Shown here piece after piece: positions 1-7,094 of a stretch of DNA of 10,705 nucleotides. The stretch lies in the NCBI GenBank assembly GCA_003508755.1, contig DNTK01000307.1, positions 1 to 10,705 on the forward strand, given 5' to 3'. The notes beneath the pieces were generated by a model, which saw nothing but the letters and a program-made list of their open reading frames with translations, was not told where the DNA came from and made no database searches. Every line of letters starts with the position of its first letter. The stretch's first letter is position 1. Origin of the DNA: Bacteroidales bacterium (GTDB lineage Bacteria; Bacteroidota; Bacteroidia; Bacteroidales; UBA10428). The translations under genes were made by a program, and so were the position numbers.

Positions 1-969
1 CGTATTATAGAGCTTATTTTCTTCCACCAGAGGCATGCTGCCTGATATAATATTAACATTATACGATACCGCAAATTCTGCAAACTTTTCGCGCAATGGC
101 TCCGTAAATTTTGCAAGCTCCCTAATTGCCTTTGCTTCGCCCAGATGATTATATTCTGCCATGAGCGGGGCATTGAAAAACTCCGGGAAAAGAATAAAAT
201 CGCTTTGGTAATCGCTCATGGCATCTATAAAATATTCCATTTGCTCAACAATAGCCTCAAACGACGGAAACAATCTCATTTGCCACTGAACAATTCCTAA
301 TCTCACAATCGCTTTTGGGGCGTTGATTAGTTTCTCCTTTTCCTGGTAGTAAATATTGTTCCATTCCAACAGGGTGGCATAATCTTCCGATTCGGTATCG
401 CCAGGTAAATAGTTCTTCAATACCCGCTTCACATGAAAATTATTTGATAGCTGAAACGTCAGTGTAGGGTCATAAATTTCCTTTAGCCTCACTTTTTCAA
501 TATACTTACGGGGACTTAATTCATCTGAATATTTATTGTAATTGGGTATTCGGCCTCCGGCCATGATGGCTCTCAGGTTCAGGTTTTCGCACAATTCTTT
601 ACGGGCATCATACAGCCTTCTTCCGAGTCGGAGCCCCCTGTATTTTGGGTGAACAAATACTTCAATACCGTAAAGTATATCACCCTTTGGGTTATGGGTG
701 TCAAAGGAGAAATTGCCTGTAACCTGTTTATAGGTATGTTCATCATCTAATTCATCAGAATCAATAATTATTGAAAGCGCGCTGGCTGCTACTTCATTGT
801 TTACCAAGACGCACAATTGTCCTTCAGGAAAAAGGTTTAGCAGCGACTCAATAGCCTCGGCCTGCCAGTAAGAGCCTCCTATTTCTGAATAAGCTTCCTT
901 CATGGCTGCCTTGAGCCCAAGGTAATCCTGAAGCTGCAGGTGCCGTAATTCAATGATTGGTTCTTCCAT
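1..969 (-). CDS. GNAT acetyltransferase-nitrilase fusion protein (3' end outside window)
   Basis: The visible 323 residues join two domains. Residues about 5-150 look like a GNAT N-acetyltransferase, with the acetyl-CoA loop region VHPKYRGLRLGRRLYDAR at 107-123. Residues from about 221 begin a carbon-nitrogen hydrolase (nitrilase) domain: IVRLGIVQWQ, then LFPEFF, whose Glu263 matches the first member of the Glu-Lys-Cys catalytic triad. The Lys and Cys would lie beyond the left edge, so catalytic competence cannot be judged. This architecture is known in bacteria as a bifunctional GNAT/carbon-nitrogen hydrolase protein; its substrate is not established and amide hydrolysis is only inferred. 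The start is well fixed: an in-frame TAA lies two codons upstream of this ATG. The 228-base gap from lctP suggests a separate transcription unit, with no functional link to the hydrogenase genes evident. Confidence 0.88.
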   Translation of the reverse strand, partial: MEEPIIELRHLQLQDYLGLKAAMKEAYSEIGGSYWQAEAIESLLNLFPEGQLCVLVNNEVAASALSIIIDSDELDDEHTYKQVTGNFSFDTHNPKGDILYGIEVFVHPKYRGLRLGRRLYDARKELCENLNLRAIMAGGRIPNYNKYSDELSPRKYIEKVRLKEIYDPTLTFQLSNNFHVKRVLKNYLPGDTESEDYATLLEWNNIYYQEKEKLINAPKAIVRLGIVQWQMRLFPSFEAIVEQMEYFIDAMSDYQSDFILFPEFFNAPLMAEYNHLGEAKAIRELAKFTEPLREKFAEFAVSYNVNIISGSMPLVEENKLYNT

Positions 970-1197
970 TGCTTAAATTAGTGCTTTACTATAAAGCTTA
1001 AGACTTCAAAACTCATAAAAGTCACAATCAGATACTTTAGCCATGGATAATAGATAGTAAATTATCATCATGGATAAAGTCAAATAATTATAATACTATT
1101 GATGCATGTTTTAGGCTGAAAAATATAAACAATAACTCCTTTCAAATACACGGCCGGTCTTCCTCTTTCCTGCAAATATCCATAAAAAGAAAGTTCA

Positions 1198-2823
1198 TCA
1201 GAGAAAAAATGCCAGCAGACCGACAATAGCGCCATACACAAGCATTGCACGTACCGTTCTTTTTAATATATATCCTTCGATATTTCCCAATGCCAGCACA
1301 GAGGCAACTGCAACAATATTGTTGATGCAAACCATGTTTCCCATGGCCCCACCTACCGATTGCATCGCTAAAATAGTTGTTCTGTCAAGTGATAAACTCA
1401 TTGCAATTGAATCCTGAATACCACCAAAAGTTAAGTTCGAAATCGTATTGGAGCCACTAAAGAAGGAACCTATTGCCCCCAGGAAAGATGCAAAATATTT
1501 CCAAGAGCTTCCAGTTAATTCTGCCAGGGACTGTCCAATATTGTCTACTGCCGAAGCATCGCCCATCATCATCAGATTAACAAATACCAGTGCTCCCAAG
1601 AGTGCCTTTGTGGGGTTTACCATTTGCTGAGTTGTTTCTTGTAATACTGACTTAGCCTGCTTTGTTGAAGTGGAATAAAGCAGGAAAGTTACGACCGAGA
1701 TAAGTACAAAAGGTAAGACAGAAGGTACATAAAGTATCTGGTGCGACCAGTTAATTCCTGCTCCAAAAATATCTTTCAATGAAACAACCAATGCCGGACT
1801 TAAGCTAAACTCACCAATACTGCCCAGATTAACTGAAAGCGCATTTGAAGTGCTTGTTAGCAGAGATTTTATTCCCAGTTGAGGAATACGCGTAATGATA
1901 AGAAGCAATAGGGTGCCCCATAAAGGAAATGTTGCTTTTACTAATTTTGCAGCAGAGAGCTTCTCTTTTTTTGCAGTCTTTTTCTCTTCATGAAGCAAAC
2001 TGCTACTACCAACCTGCTCCTGTAATTCGACAGTAGATTTGGATAAGCCAATTCCTGTTTTTGCAAGAATGGCTGTAAAAATTAAACCAATTGTTCCTCC
2101 TACCAGCGACGGAAACTCATAATTTACTTTTGCCACAAGTATATAAGGTATAACGGTAGCAAGCACACTCAGCAATATAAACAACCAGTTTTTAAGTACC
2201 GACTTTGGTTTTACAACAAACATTAATGCAAGAGCCGGGATAATCAATGCAGCGGTACCGTTCATAATGGCCGATTTAAAGCCAATTGTGAGTGTTTCCT
2301 GGGCTGTTAACTCAATTGCCGAGAAACCAAACCATGTAGGTGTTCCCACTGCACCAAACGAAACCGGCACACTGTTCATGATTAAAGCCAAAATAGCCAC
2401 CCGTACCGGCGGAAAACCCAAACCAACAAGTATTGGAGCTGCTATCGCAGCTGGTGTGCCAAACCCACTGGCGCCTTCAATTAAAAAAGGAAACGCCCAT
2501 CCAACAATCATTAACTGAGCAATTTTATTTTCCGAAACTGTATTCAACCATTGTCTGATTACTGACAAGCTTCCCGTAGCCTCCATGGTGCGAAACAAGA
2601 ATATTGCACCTGCAATAATTAAAATGGGTGTCCATGCAACCAGCAGCCCTTTTGCAACATTGGCATGTACAAGATTCGCATCCTGTCGGAATATAACAAG
2701 CATGATTAAGTAAGTAATTAATGCTGTTAGCGGAAGTGCTTTTGATGATGGAACACTGTTTTTCTTGGTCATCAAATATATGAGCAGGACAATGGGTAGA
2801 AACGAGAATATTGTTGTTACCAT
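1198..2823 (-). CDS. lctP: L-lactate permease family transporter (LctP)
   Basis: This 541-residue protein is almost entirely hydrophobic, with a dozen or more likely membrane segments, and matches the LctP family in length and motifs. The family's conserved glycine-rich stretch is visible at about 116-129 (EGASGFGTPAAIAA), followed by SFGAVGTPTWFG at about 155-166. Family members carry lactate (some also glycolate) across the inner membrane, normally with protons. A charged cytoplasmic-type loop rich in Lys and Glu lies near residues 270-295. The gene sits 86 bases downstream of a D-lactate dehydrogenase on the same strand, which supports lactate as substrate and suggests co-transcription. 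An AAAAGG element about eight bases before the ATG is a reasonable ribosome-binding site. Whether it exports fermentation product or imports lactate cannot be told from sequence. Confidence 0.92.
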   Translation of the reverse strand: MVTTIFSFLPIVLLIYLMTKKNSVPSSKALPLTALITYLIMLVIFRQDANLVHANVAKGLLVAWTPILIIAGAIFLFRTMEATGSLSVIRQWLNTVSENKIAQLMIVGWAFPFLIEGASGFGTPAAIAAPILVGLGFPPVRVAILALIMNSVPVSFGAVGTPTWFGFSAIELTAQETLTIGFKSAIMNGTAALIIPALALMFVVKPKSVLKNWLFILLSVLATVIPYILVAKVNYEFPSLVGGTIGLIFTAILAKTGIGLSKSTVELQEQVGSSSLLHEEKKTAKKEKLSAAKLVKATFPLWGTLLLLIITRIPQLGIKSLLTSTSNALSVNLGSIGEFSLSPALVVSLKDIFGAGINWSHQILYVPSVLPFVLISVVTFLLYSTSTKQAKSVLQETTQQMVNPTKALLGALVFVNLMMMGDASAVDNIGQSLAELTGSSWKYFASFLGAIGSFFSGSNTISNLTFGGIQDSIAMSLSLDRTTILAMQSVGGAMGNMVCINNIVAVASVLALGNIEGYILKRTVRAMLVYGAIVGLLAFFL

Positions 2824-2846
2824 ATTAGCCTTTTATTAGAATTGAA

Positions 2847-2889
2847 ATGCCTGTTGCACATGCAAACAAATGAATGCAGCAACAAGCAT
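2847..2889. repeat. Imperfect inverted repeat between ldh and lctP
   Basis: The arms ATGCCTGTTGC (2847-2857) and GCAACAAGCAT (2879-2889) are complementary over 11 positions with one mismatch. A second inner pairing of two TGCA tetramers (2861-2864 and 2875-2878) leaves a 10-base loop. The element fills half of the 86-base gap between the two genes. In the minus-strand transcript it could be an intercistronic stem-loop that protects or attenuates the message, or as DNA it could be an operator for lctP. The sequence after it on the minus strand (TTTCAATTC) is a poor T-tract, so a full terminator is less likely. Confidence 0.5.
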
Positions 2890-2909
2890 GGTCTGTTATT
2901 TTAATTGGT

Positions 2910-3962
2910 TTATTTCTTTACTACGGGAAGCACCTGATTTTCGGATGTTCCTTTACCCAGGTATTCCTTTACATTTGAAAAGGTTGTTTCAGAAATATTC
3001 AGTACCGCTTCTTTGGTAAAAAAGGCCTGATGTGCAGTTATTAATACATTAGGAAATGTCTGCAAGCGCACAAACTGGTCATCCTGGATAACTGTTTCTG
3101 ATAAATCTTCAAAAAAGAGTTCTTCTTCCTCTTCATAAACATCGAGACCGAGGTATCCTACTTTCCCTTTCTTTAACCCTTCAATTACGGCATTGGTATC
3201 CACCAGCGGACCACGGCTGGTATTCACTATCATCACACCATCCTTCATGGCCGCAATAGCATATTCATTTATCATATGAAAGGTTTCATGCGTCAAGGGG
3301 CAATGGAGTGAAATAATATCCGATTGCTTGTACAATTCCTGCAAATCGACATATTCCATACCTTTTTCTTTCAATTCTTTGTTTGGAAATTTATCATAGG
3401 CAATCACCCTGCATCCGAAACCACTAATTAGCTGTGAAAATATCTGTCCGATTTTACCGGTGCCGATTAGTCCGATGGTTTTTCCATGTAAATCGAAACC
3501 AAGCAACCCATCAAGAGCGAAGTTCCCGTCGCGCACACGTGAATGGGCCTTATGGTATTTCCGGTTTAAAGACAAAATTAGTCCCAGCGTATGCTCAGCA
3601 ACGGCGTAAGGTGAATACGCAGGAACCCTCACAACACCCATACCCAGTTCCTTGGCTTTTTCAATATCCACATTGTTAAAACCGGCACAGCGCAGGGCAA
3701 TGAGTTTAACACCTGCCTTATGCAATCCCTCGATTACCTCAGCATCGAGCACATCGTTTACGAATACACATACCGCATCAAAACCCTCTGCAAGCGGAAC
3801 TGTTTTCTTGTACATCCGCGATTCAAAATAGGAGAGCTCAAATTTATATCGATCGTTTACAACATTAAATGAATCCACTACCCAGTTTTTCGTACTGAAA
3901 ACAGCCATTTTTATGGCTTTCTTTTCCTGCTTGACGGTACTTGTTGTTTTCGTTGTTGTCAT
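2910..3962 (-). CDS. ldhA: D-lactate dehydrogenase (2-hydroxyacid dehydrogenase family)
   Basis: The protein reduces pyruvate to D-lactate with NADH in the cytoplasm during fermentation. The 350-residue sequence follows E. coli LdhA closely: MAVFSTKNW near the N-terminus, the Rossmann loop GTGKIG at 167-172, NTSRGPLVD with substrate-binding Arg250, DVYEEEE with Glu279, and TAHQAFFT with catalytic His311. The Arg-to-Glu spacing of 29 residues is the same as in E. coli LdhA. The called start adds about 17 Thr/Lys-rich residues before the usual family start. It is the first ATG after an in-frame TAA and has AAAAAG just upstream, but Met19 (position 3908) would give a protein of conventional length. 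It lies 141 bases after hydE and before a lactate permease, which fits a fermentative role. A related 2-hydroxyacid specificity is possible but less likely. Confidence 0.93.
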   Translation of the reverse strand: MTTTKTTSTVKQEKKAIKMAVFSTKNWVVDSFNVVNDRYKFELSYFESRMYKKTVPLAEGFDAVCVFVNDVLDAEVIEGLHKAGVKLIALRCAGFNNVDIEKAKELGMGVVRVPAYSPYAVAEHTLGLILSLNRKYHKAHSRVRDGNFALDGLLGFDLHGKTIGLIGTGKIGQIFSQLISGFGCRVIAYDKFPNKELKEKGMEYVDLQELYKQSDIISLHCPLTHETFHMINEYAIAAMKDGVMIVNTSRGPLVDTNAVIEGLKKGKVGYLGLDVYEEEEELFFEDLSETVIQDDQFVRLQTFPNVLITAHQAFFTKEAVLNISETTFSNVKEYLGKGTSENQVLPVVKK

Positions 3963-4056
3963 ATCTTTTTAATATTAATTAGCTGCTAACAATAGTTAAT
4001 TACCATGTATCTGAATAAATAGAAAAACAGTGAAAATGTTCTTGCATTATTCTTCT

Positions 4057-4068
4057 TTTTGATCAAAA
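4057..4068. promoter_or_regulatory. Perfect 12-base palindrome upstream of ldhA
   Basis: TTTTGATCAAAA is a perfect palindrome lying about 95 bases upstream of the ldhA start, inside the hydE-ldhA gap. Perfect dyads in such positions can be operators. It contains two TTGAT half-sites overlapping back to back, without the four-base spacer of a canonical FNR box, so I do not assign it to FNR. In AT-rich DNA such a palindrome can arise by chance. Confidence 0.2.
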
Positions 4069-4078
4069 TTTGAATTAT

Positions 4079-4100
4079 TTCTGTAAGTTGAACTACAGAA
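4079..4100 (-). terminator. Weak stem-loop just after hydE
   Basis: TTCTGTA (4079-4085) pairs with TACAGAA (4094-4100) around an eight-base loop, starting four bases downstream of the hydE stop codon. The stem is only seven base pairs and AT-rich. On the minus strand it is followed by ATAATTCAAATTTT rather than a clean T-run, so it may mark the 3' end of the maturation operon, or only a processing or stabilising hairpin. Confidence 0.3.
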
Positions 4101-4103
4101 GTT

Positions 4104-5186
4104 TTATTTATCCCTTTGCTGAAAATGTATGGAATCGCCCCAGGAACCGTAGCCTATTGTATTTCCTGACAAGGCAACCCTAACTTCTAAACAGTTCTTA
4201 CAATCGTCGGCCGAATCTTCCGTGCACGGCTTGTTCTCATAAAGTAAATAATCGTCGCGGTGGGCGCCTGGCGTTATATTGGGCATGATTACATTTGCTC
4301 CTACTTTCAAAGCTTTCTCCCTGCCAAGTTTATCAATTGCCTGCAAGGCCGTTGCTGAAGCAATATTAATTTTTGGCATAACCATGCGCAGCAGTGCTAT
4401 CATTTTCAGGGACAATTGAAAACGCTCTTCCTGCGGCATTAATAGTCCCCGGTATTTGTAAAGCTGCGTATCACTGTGTTCGATATAGGGTCCCATGCCC
4501 ACCATGTCGATGCCAAAATCGCGCATGAACAGGATATCATTCGCTAAATCCTCAGGTGTCTGAAAAGGCAATCCTATCATTACTCCTGTTCCAACCTGAT
4601 AACCTGTATCTTTTAAATCATTAAGCGATTGCAAACGATTTTCAAAGCGATGCTTTGGGTTTTGCGGATGAATTTTCCGGTACAAATTCGGGTTTGATGA
4701 CTCAACGCGAAGCAAATACCTGTGGGCACCTGCATCGTACCATTCCTGAAAAACTTCTTTGGGTTGCTCACCCAGCGATAAGGTTACCCTAAGCGCTCCT
4801 TCTGTAGCTTTGTGTATCTTTTGCAAAAGTTGAGTGATTCGTTTTGTAAACATTGCAGAAGAAAGCTCTCCTCCCTGAAGAACAATGGAGGCAAAATTAT
4901 TTTTATGGGCAAAAACAGCAGCCGCCAGAATAGATTCGTCAGAAAGATTGTACCGCTGAAAATTCTTATTGTCCTTTCTTATTCCACAGTAGAAACAGTT
5001 TTTTTCACAAATATTTGAGAACTCGATAAGTCCGCGAAAGTAGACCACATTGCCCACTTCGCTGGCTTTCACAGAAGCAGCATGTTCAAATAATTGTGCT
5101 TTTTGCATTCCCTGTAAGCCAAGCAAATAGACCAGATCATCACCATTCAGATCTTGCTTCGTTAAAATTGTATCCAGCCCATTCAT
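4104..5186 (-). CDS. hydE: [FeFe] hydrogenase H-cluster radical SAM maturase HydE
   Basis: HydE is a radical SAM enzyme that, with HydG and HydF, builds the diiron subcluster of [FeFe] hydrogenases. The 360-residue length is normal. The radical SAM [4Fe-4S] motif is CEKNCFYCGIR with Cys60, Cys64 and Cys67. A second cysteine set, Cys321, Cys329 and Cys332 (CTEDSADDCKNC), has the same 8-and-3 spacing as the auxiliary cluster ligands of Thermotoga maritima HydE; many homologues lack these. VMIGLPFQTPEDL at about 202-214 is the conserved glycine/proline stretch of the barrel. The PylB/BioB relatives are alternatives, but the C-terminal triad and the adjacent hydG make HydE very likely. It follows hydG after 34 bases on the same strand, so the two are probably co-transcribed. 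Confidence 0.95.
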   Translation of the reverse strand: MNGLDTILTKQDLNGDDLVYLLGLQGMQKAQLFEHAASVKASEVGNVVYFRGLIEFSNICEKNCFYCGIRKDNKNFQRYNLSDESILAAAVFAHKNNFASIVLQGGELSSAMFTKRITQLLQKIHKATEGALRVTLSLGEQPKEVFQEWYDAGAHRYLLRVESSNPNLYRKIHPQNPKHRFENRLQSLNDLKDTGYQVGTGVMIGLPFQTPEDLANDILFMRDFGIDMVGMGPYIEHSDTQLYKYRGLLMPQEERFQLSLKMIALLRMVMPKINIASATALQAIDKLGREKALKVGANVIMPNITPGAHRDDYLLYENKPCTEDSADDCKNCLEVRVALSGNTIGYGSWGDSIHFQQRDK

Positions 5187-5220
5187 AGTTATTGCCCTTA
5201 CATTGTTTTTCCGAAATGTA

Positions 5221-6651
5221 TTAAAAGTACAAATCGCGCTCTCCTAGTTTAATTCGTTCCAATCGGTTACGAATCTCTTTAACATTTGCCTGTCCTTCCA
5301 GTTCGGTAAGATTCTTCTCAATCATTTGCCAGCCCTTATCAAATATCTTAACGGGGGCATAATCTTCAAGGTATTCGGCCAGGGTTAATATCGCATTCGG
5401 TGAACAAAACCGTTTAATAAATCCGGGAACCGAAAACTCCATAAAGTGTTCGCCGGTGCGCCCAAGGCGGTAGCATGCAGTGCAGAATGAGGGTAAGTAA
5501 TCTTCATTGAGTAATTCCTCAATAACCTCACTCAAGGCCCTGTCGTCGTTTATTTTAAATTGCTCTTTGTTCAGATCTTGTATACTTTCCTTTTTTGCAT
5601 AAGCGCCAAGTTCAATTTTGGTTCCACCGTCTATTTGAGATACACCAAAACGCATTAACTCTTTTCGAACGGCTGCATTTTCGCGGGCAGTAAGAATAAG
5701 TCCGGTATAAGGAACTGCTAATCGGAGTATGGCAATTAGTCGGGTAAATTCTTCGTCACTTACAAGATAATCTTTCTTAATATTGATGTCGGCAGCTTCC
5801 TGTAAACGTGGGAAGGAAATTGTATGAGGACCCACCCCATAGCAGGCTTCGAGATGATTTGCATGCCGAACCAGCGATAGCACTTCAAAGCGCCAGTCGT
5901 ACAATCCAAATAAAGCTCCGATACCGACATCATCCAGTCCTGCCTCCTGCGCCCTGTCTAGCGAAGTAAGCCGGTAATCGTAATCAGCTTTTTGTCCTCC
6001 ATGGTGATAGTCTTTATATGTCTGCTTATGATACGTCTCCTGAAAAACCTGGTAGGTGCCGATGCCCGCATCGGAAACAGTTTTAAATCCATCGATATCA
6101 AGAGGAGAAGCATTGATATTAACCCTTCGGATTTCACCATTGCCTTTTTTTACAGAATATACGGTGCGAGCCGCTTCCGCAATGTATTCAGCATCGTATT
6201 TTGGGTGTTCTCCGAATACCAGTATCAGGCGTTTCTGGCCATTGTCTTGCAGGGCTTCTACTTCCTCTATTAATTTTGGCTTTGATAAGGTGGTACGTTT
6301 GGCTAATTTATTCGAAGTTCGGAATCCGCAATACTGACAATCGTTGGTACACAAACTGCCCACATAAAGGGGAGCAAAGAGCACAATCCGATTCCCATAA
6401 ACTTTTTCTTTTAGAAGGCGTGCACCGGCTTTTATTTCTTCGATGAGCTCAGGATCATCTGTTGCAACAAGTGTTGCAGTTTCGGCAAGTGTAAGCCTCT
6501 TTTTGTCAACTGCTTTGGCGATTACTTCCCGTACATAGGCTTTATTTGTTTTGGCCGAATGAATAAAATCCCAAATTTCATCGGAATCGATAAAAGGTTT
6601 CATAGGTGCATCGGCCAACCGATACTTCTCAGGCGTAAATATCATACTCAT
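5221..6651 (-). CDS. hydG: [FeFe] hydrogenase H-cluster radical SAM maturase HydG
   Basis: HydG cleaves tyrosine to supply the CO and cyanide ligands of the H-cluster. The 476 residues contain the radical SAM motif CTNDCQYCGFR (Cys101, Cys105, Cys108). They also contain the C-terminal auxiliary-cluster motif C-x2-C-x22-C at Cys390, Cys393 and Cys416, the site where HydG assembles its Fe(CO)2(CN) product. The latter distinguishes it from ThiH, which lacks this C-terminal cluster. The ATG abuts the TAA stop of the upstream small regulator with no spacing, implying translational coupling; a second in-frame ATG lies two codons in. Together with hydE downstream it forms two thirds of the maturation set; hydF is not in this window. 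All key cysteines are intact, so the enzyme should be functional. Confidence 0.97.
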   Translation of the reverse strand: MSMIFTPEKYRLADAPMKPFIDSDEIWDFIHSAKTNKAYVREVIAKAVDKKRLTLAETATLVATDDPELIEEIKAGARLLKEKVYGNRIVLFAPLYVGSLCTNDCQYCGFRTSNKLAKRTTLSKPKLIEEVEALQDNGQKRLILVFGEHPKYDAEYIAEAARTVYSVKKGNGEIRRVNINASPLDIDGFKTVSDAGIGTYQVFQETYHKQTYKDYHHGGQKADYDYRLTSLDRAQEAGLDDVGIGALFGLYDWRFEVLSLVRHANHLEACYGVGPHTISFPRLQEAADINIKKDYLVSDEEFTRLIAILRLAVPYTGLILTARENAAVRKELMRFGVSQIDGGTKIELGAYAKKESIQDLNKEQFKINDDRALSEVIEELLNEDYLPSFCTACYRLGRTGEHFMEFSVPGFIKRFCSPNAILTLAEYLEDYAPVKIFDKGWQMIEKNLTELEGQANVKEIRNRLERIKLGERDLYF

Positions 6652-6900
6652 TTAAACATACTTTGTTAGCACCGACTTAACCTGTACACCTTCTAATCTC
6701 CCCAGTTTACCAGTTAAGGAGCTAATCTGATCTGTGGTTCCTTCGAGTATTACGGTAATTACACTAATACCTTTATCGCGTAAGGGAACGCCCTGACGAG
6801 CAACAATAAGGGTGGAATGCATCGATAAAATGGTATTCATACCATCGATGTGGTCTTTATTCTCTATAAGTATGATTGCTGCGCCAATTCTCTTTTCCAT
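6652..6900 (-). CDS. Iron-only hydrogenase system regulator, TM1266 family
   Basis: An 82-residue protein that resembles the TM1266 family of putative regulators, found next to [FeFe] hydrogenase and H-cluster maturation genes. The sequence starts with KRIGAAIILIENK, followed by MNTILSMHSTLIVARQG and ISVITVILEGTTDQISSLTGKLGRLEGV, a pattern expected of a small ferredoxin-like (ACT/NikR C-terminal-like) alpha-beta fold. No DNA-binding domain is visible, so a direct role as a transcription factor is uncertain; ligand sensing or protein-protein regulation is possible. Its stop codon is contiguous with the hydG start, and it is the first gene behind the candidate promoter at 6978-7009, placing it as lead gene of the TM1266-hydG-hydE operon. 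Confidence 0.88.
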   Translation of the reverse strand: MEKRIGAAIILIENKDHIDGMNTILSMHSTLIVARQGVPLRDKGISVITVILEGTTDQISSLTGKLGRLEGVQVKSVLTKYV

Positions 6901-6977
6901 CAGTTTACTTTTGGATCAGATTAAAAGGAAATCTTTGGGCGGGAAGTCGACAACCGACCCTCAGAAATTTACTGTTA

Positions 6978-7009
6978 CAAAAATAACAATAACTTTTAAA
7001 GCTAACGAA
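6978..7009 (-). promoter_or_regulatory. Candidate Bacteroidota-type promoter of the TM1266-hydG-hydE operon
   Basis: On the minus strand TATTTTTG (6978-6985) matches the Bacteroidota -7 consensus TAnnTTTG exactly. TTCG (7006-7009) lies 20 bases upstream and differs by one base from the -33 consensus TTTG. Transcription would begin near 6970, leaving a leader of about 70 bases before the first gene. The element falls between the terminator of the preceding unit and the small regulator gene, where a promoter is expected. Confidence 0.45.
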
Positions 7010-7035
7010 TAATGAGCAAAAAAGTTTTATCTTTT

Positions 7036-7070
7036 AACAAAAAGGGCTGCAGAAAAATCCTGCAGCCCTT
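7036..7070 (-). terminator. Intrinsic terminator of the hox-response regulator-lipoprotein unit
   Basis: A perfect 11-base-pair stem, AAGGGCTGCAG (7042-7052) with CTGCAGCCCTT (7060-7070), encloses a seven-base loop. On the minus strand it runs into TTTTTGTT, a typical U-tract. It begins 24 bases after the lipoprotein stop codon, so it should end the upstream transcript and insulate it from the hydG/hydE operon. No T-run follows in the plus direction. Confidence 0.9.
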
Positions 7071-7094
7071 CGAATATTATTGGGTTATGCTTTT

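Noticed and set aside
1042..1077. Two copies of CATGGATAA and a GATAAT/ATTATC dyad upstream of the GNAT-nitrilase gene
   Set aside because: The units are short and lie in AT-rich intergenic DNA; no promoter match sits nearby at a sensible spacing, so I cannot call an operator.
1142..1330. 62-codon minus-strand open frame at the end of lctP
   Set aside because: It overlaps the lctP 3' end in another frame, is cysteine/arginine-rich without family resemblance and has no independent support.
4057..4068. FNR/CRP box interpretation of the palindrome before ldhA
   Set aside because: Canonical FNR boxes are TTGAT-N4-ATCAA; here the half-sites overlap with no spacer, so the assignment is not supported.
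5221..6651. ThiH (thiamine biosynthesis tyrosine lyase) as the identity of the HydG gene
   Set aside because: The C-terminal C-x2-C-x22-C auxiliary cluster motif and the hydE/TM1266 context specify HydG; ThiH lacks that C-terminal cluster.
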